From: Eleginops maclovinus
Lineage: Eukaryota > Chordata > Actinopteri > Perciformes > Eleginopidae
DNA length: 64,000 bases
NCBI RefSeq assembly: GCF_036324505.1
Contig: NC_086352.1
Coordinates: forward strand, 31,912,858-31,976,857
Reading direction: 5' to 3'
Position 1 is the stretch's first letter. The number at the start of each line of letters is the position of its first letter. The notes under the pieces were generated by a model that had not been told where the DNA came from, did no database searches, and saw nothing but the letters and a program-made list of their open reading frames with translations. Positions 63,089 to 64,000 of this stretch are shown here, one piece after another. Position numbers and translations under genes: made by a program.

Positions 63089-64000
63089 GTAAGTTATAAC
63101 AGAACACGCTGCATCTGTGATTGTTCCGTTTCAAGGGGAGAACAAAAATGCCCCTCCTTCAAGAGAGTCGTCCTTAAAATCAAACCGATGAATGGCATGC
63201 TTTTATTTTTTTTAGTTTTAGAGACTTGGAGGAGATGCATAATGGCATACACCTCCCTGAATCTCCCTTTCAGTGGGGATGGCGGTTCATACAATGGTAA
63301 AGTGGCACTGAAGATTGTTTTCTATACACCATTCAAACAAGATCCAGGCTGAATTGTACATAACCTGTGTGTGTGTGTACAAAAGATAATGTGATGCATG
63401 TGATGTGGGTAAAGTGACATTTTTTACAGTTTTACTCAAAAAGAGACTTTACTTAACTGTATTATGTCAGACAACAGAACAATGTGACCTTAGAAAAGAA
63501 GAAACCAAGACATTAAGATCAGAAATGTGTCCTCTGCTGAGAGCTTTTATTGATAGGAAAACCTTCCTCTCATGAAGCATATTCAGGCAGCAGCCCTATA
63601 CACCAACACTGAAACACATGAGCACATACTCAAGTTAAAAAAGCAGAAATACAATCTGAGCTGACAGAAAATGCTCCGTTTTAGTTTAATACACACACAG
63701 TTAAGCTCACACACACTATTTTATGAACATATAGGTTCACCTACTAAACTAAAAACAGAACAAATGAAACAAAGAAAGTGAAACCATAAAGCAGATTCAG
63801 GCAGTAGGCGTATAGACTCACACTTAAAGTATTAGCCTATAGAACAGAACAGCTGACAGAGGAGGGAGAACATGTGATCCTTTACAACAAACACTATATG
63901 CTCTTATAGTTTTTTTTTACTAACATTGTAATCCTGCTAGTAATACTTTTAGAAATGTACCATTAAAATGATTACATCTTTTCTTTTTTTTTATGTTACC
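63089..64000 (+). other. Start of the intron after exon g
   Basis: Follows a strong donor (GG|GTAAGT). No further coding exon with the expected laminin G closing cysteine was found. 63575-63645 and 63785-63830 contain a weak direct repeat (ATTCAGGCAG followed by a similar tract). Confidence -1.

Noticed and set aside
63274..63296. 23-nt possible micro-exon after exon g (TTTCAG before, GTAAAG after)
   Set aside because: Although phases would fit, it encodes no part of the expected laminin G closing strand (a cysteine-containing F-x-G-C type motif), so it is more likely chance.

Overview
The window is vertebrate genomic DNA, most likely from a ray-finned (teleost) fish and probably a percomorph. 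The evidence is a single large split gene with GT-AG introns, long perfect (CA)n/(GT)n arrays, and many copies of fish-type interspersed repeats (Tc1-like element, TIR elements of the hAT/pogo/piggyBac kind, tRNA-derived SINE-like pieces, L2/CR1-like and L1-like LINE fragments). No bacterial or organellar features were seen.

One host gene is visible, on the + strand. Seven exons (14882-15096, 32734-32861, 38978-39105, 40310-40433, 46033-46213, 49939-50105, 62824-63088) join in frame into 402 codons: the end of one EGF-like domain, a complete laminin G domain, a complete six-cysteine EGF-like domain, and most of a second laminin G domain. This order and several sequence signatures match the membrane-proximal ectodomain of the neural-cadherin (DN-cadherin / type III classical cadherin) family. 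The gene starts upstream of the window (cadherin repeats) and continues downstream (rest of laminin G 2, transmembrane segment and catenin-binding tail expected).

Everything else is intron. 1-14881 is the end of an upstream intron: an L2/CR1-like reverse transcriptase relic (6318-6605), a Tc1-like transposon of 1,600 bp (7209-8808) nested in an older repeat, three long dinucleotide arrays and a piggyBac-like relic. 15097-32733 is a 17.6-kb intron with two CA arrays, a SINE-like piece and repeat tails. The other introns hold a SINE-like piece, an L1-like ORF2 relic, an LTR-like block, eight copies (window-wide) of one TIR element family in both orientations, and a pogo-derived MITE lying inside a duplicated intron segment.

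The most interesting observations are: (a) a natural empty-site/filled-site pair showing a 359-bp pogo-type MITE inserted at TA inside a segment copied from about 6 kb upstream, that copy itself being flanked by 39-bp direct repeats; (b) a 104-bp CA array starting 17 nt after a 5' splice site; (c) inverted TIR-element copies either side of one short exon; (d) a roughly 230-nt pyrimidine-rich tract before one acceptor. No clearly undescribed gene system was found.
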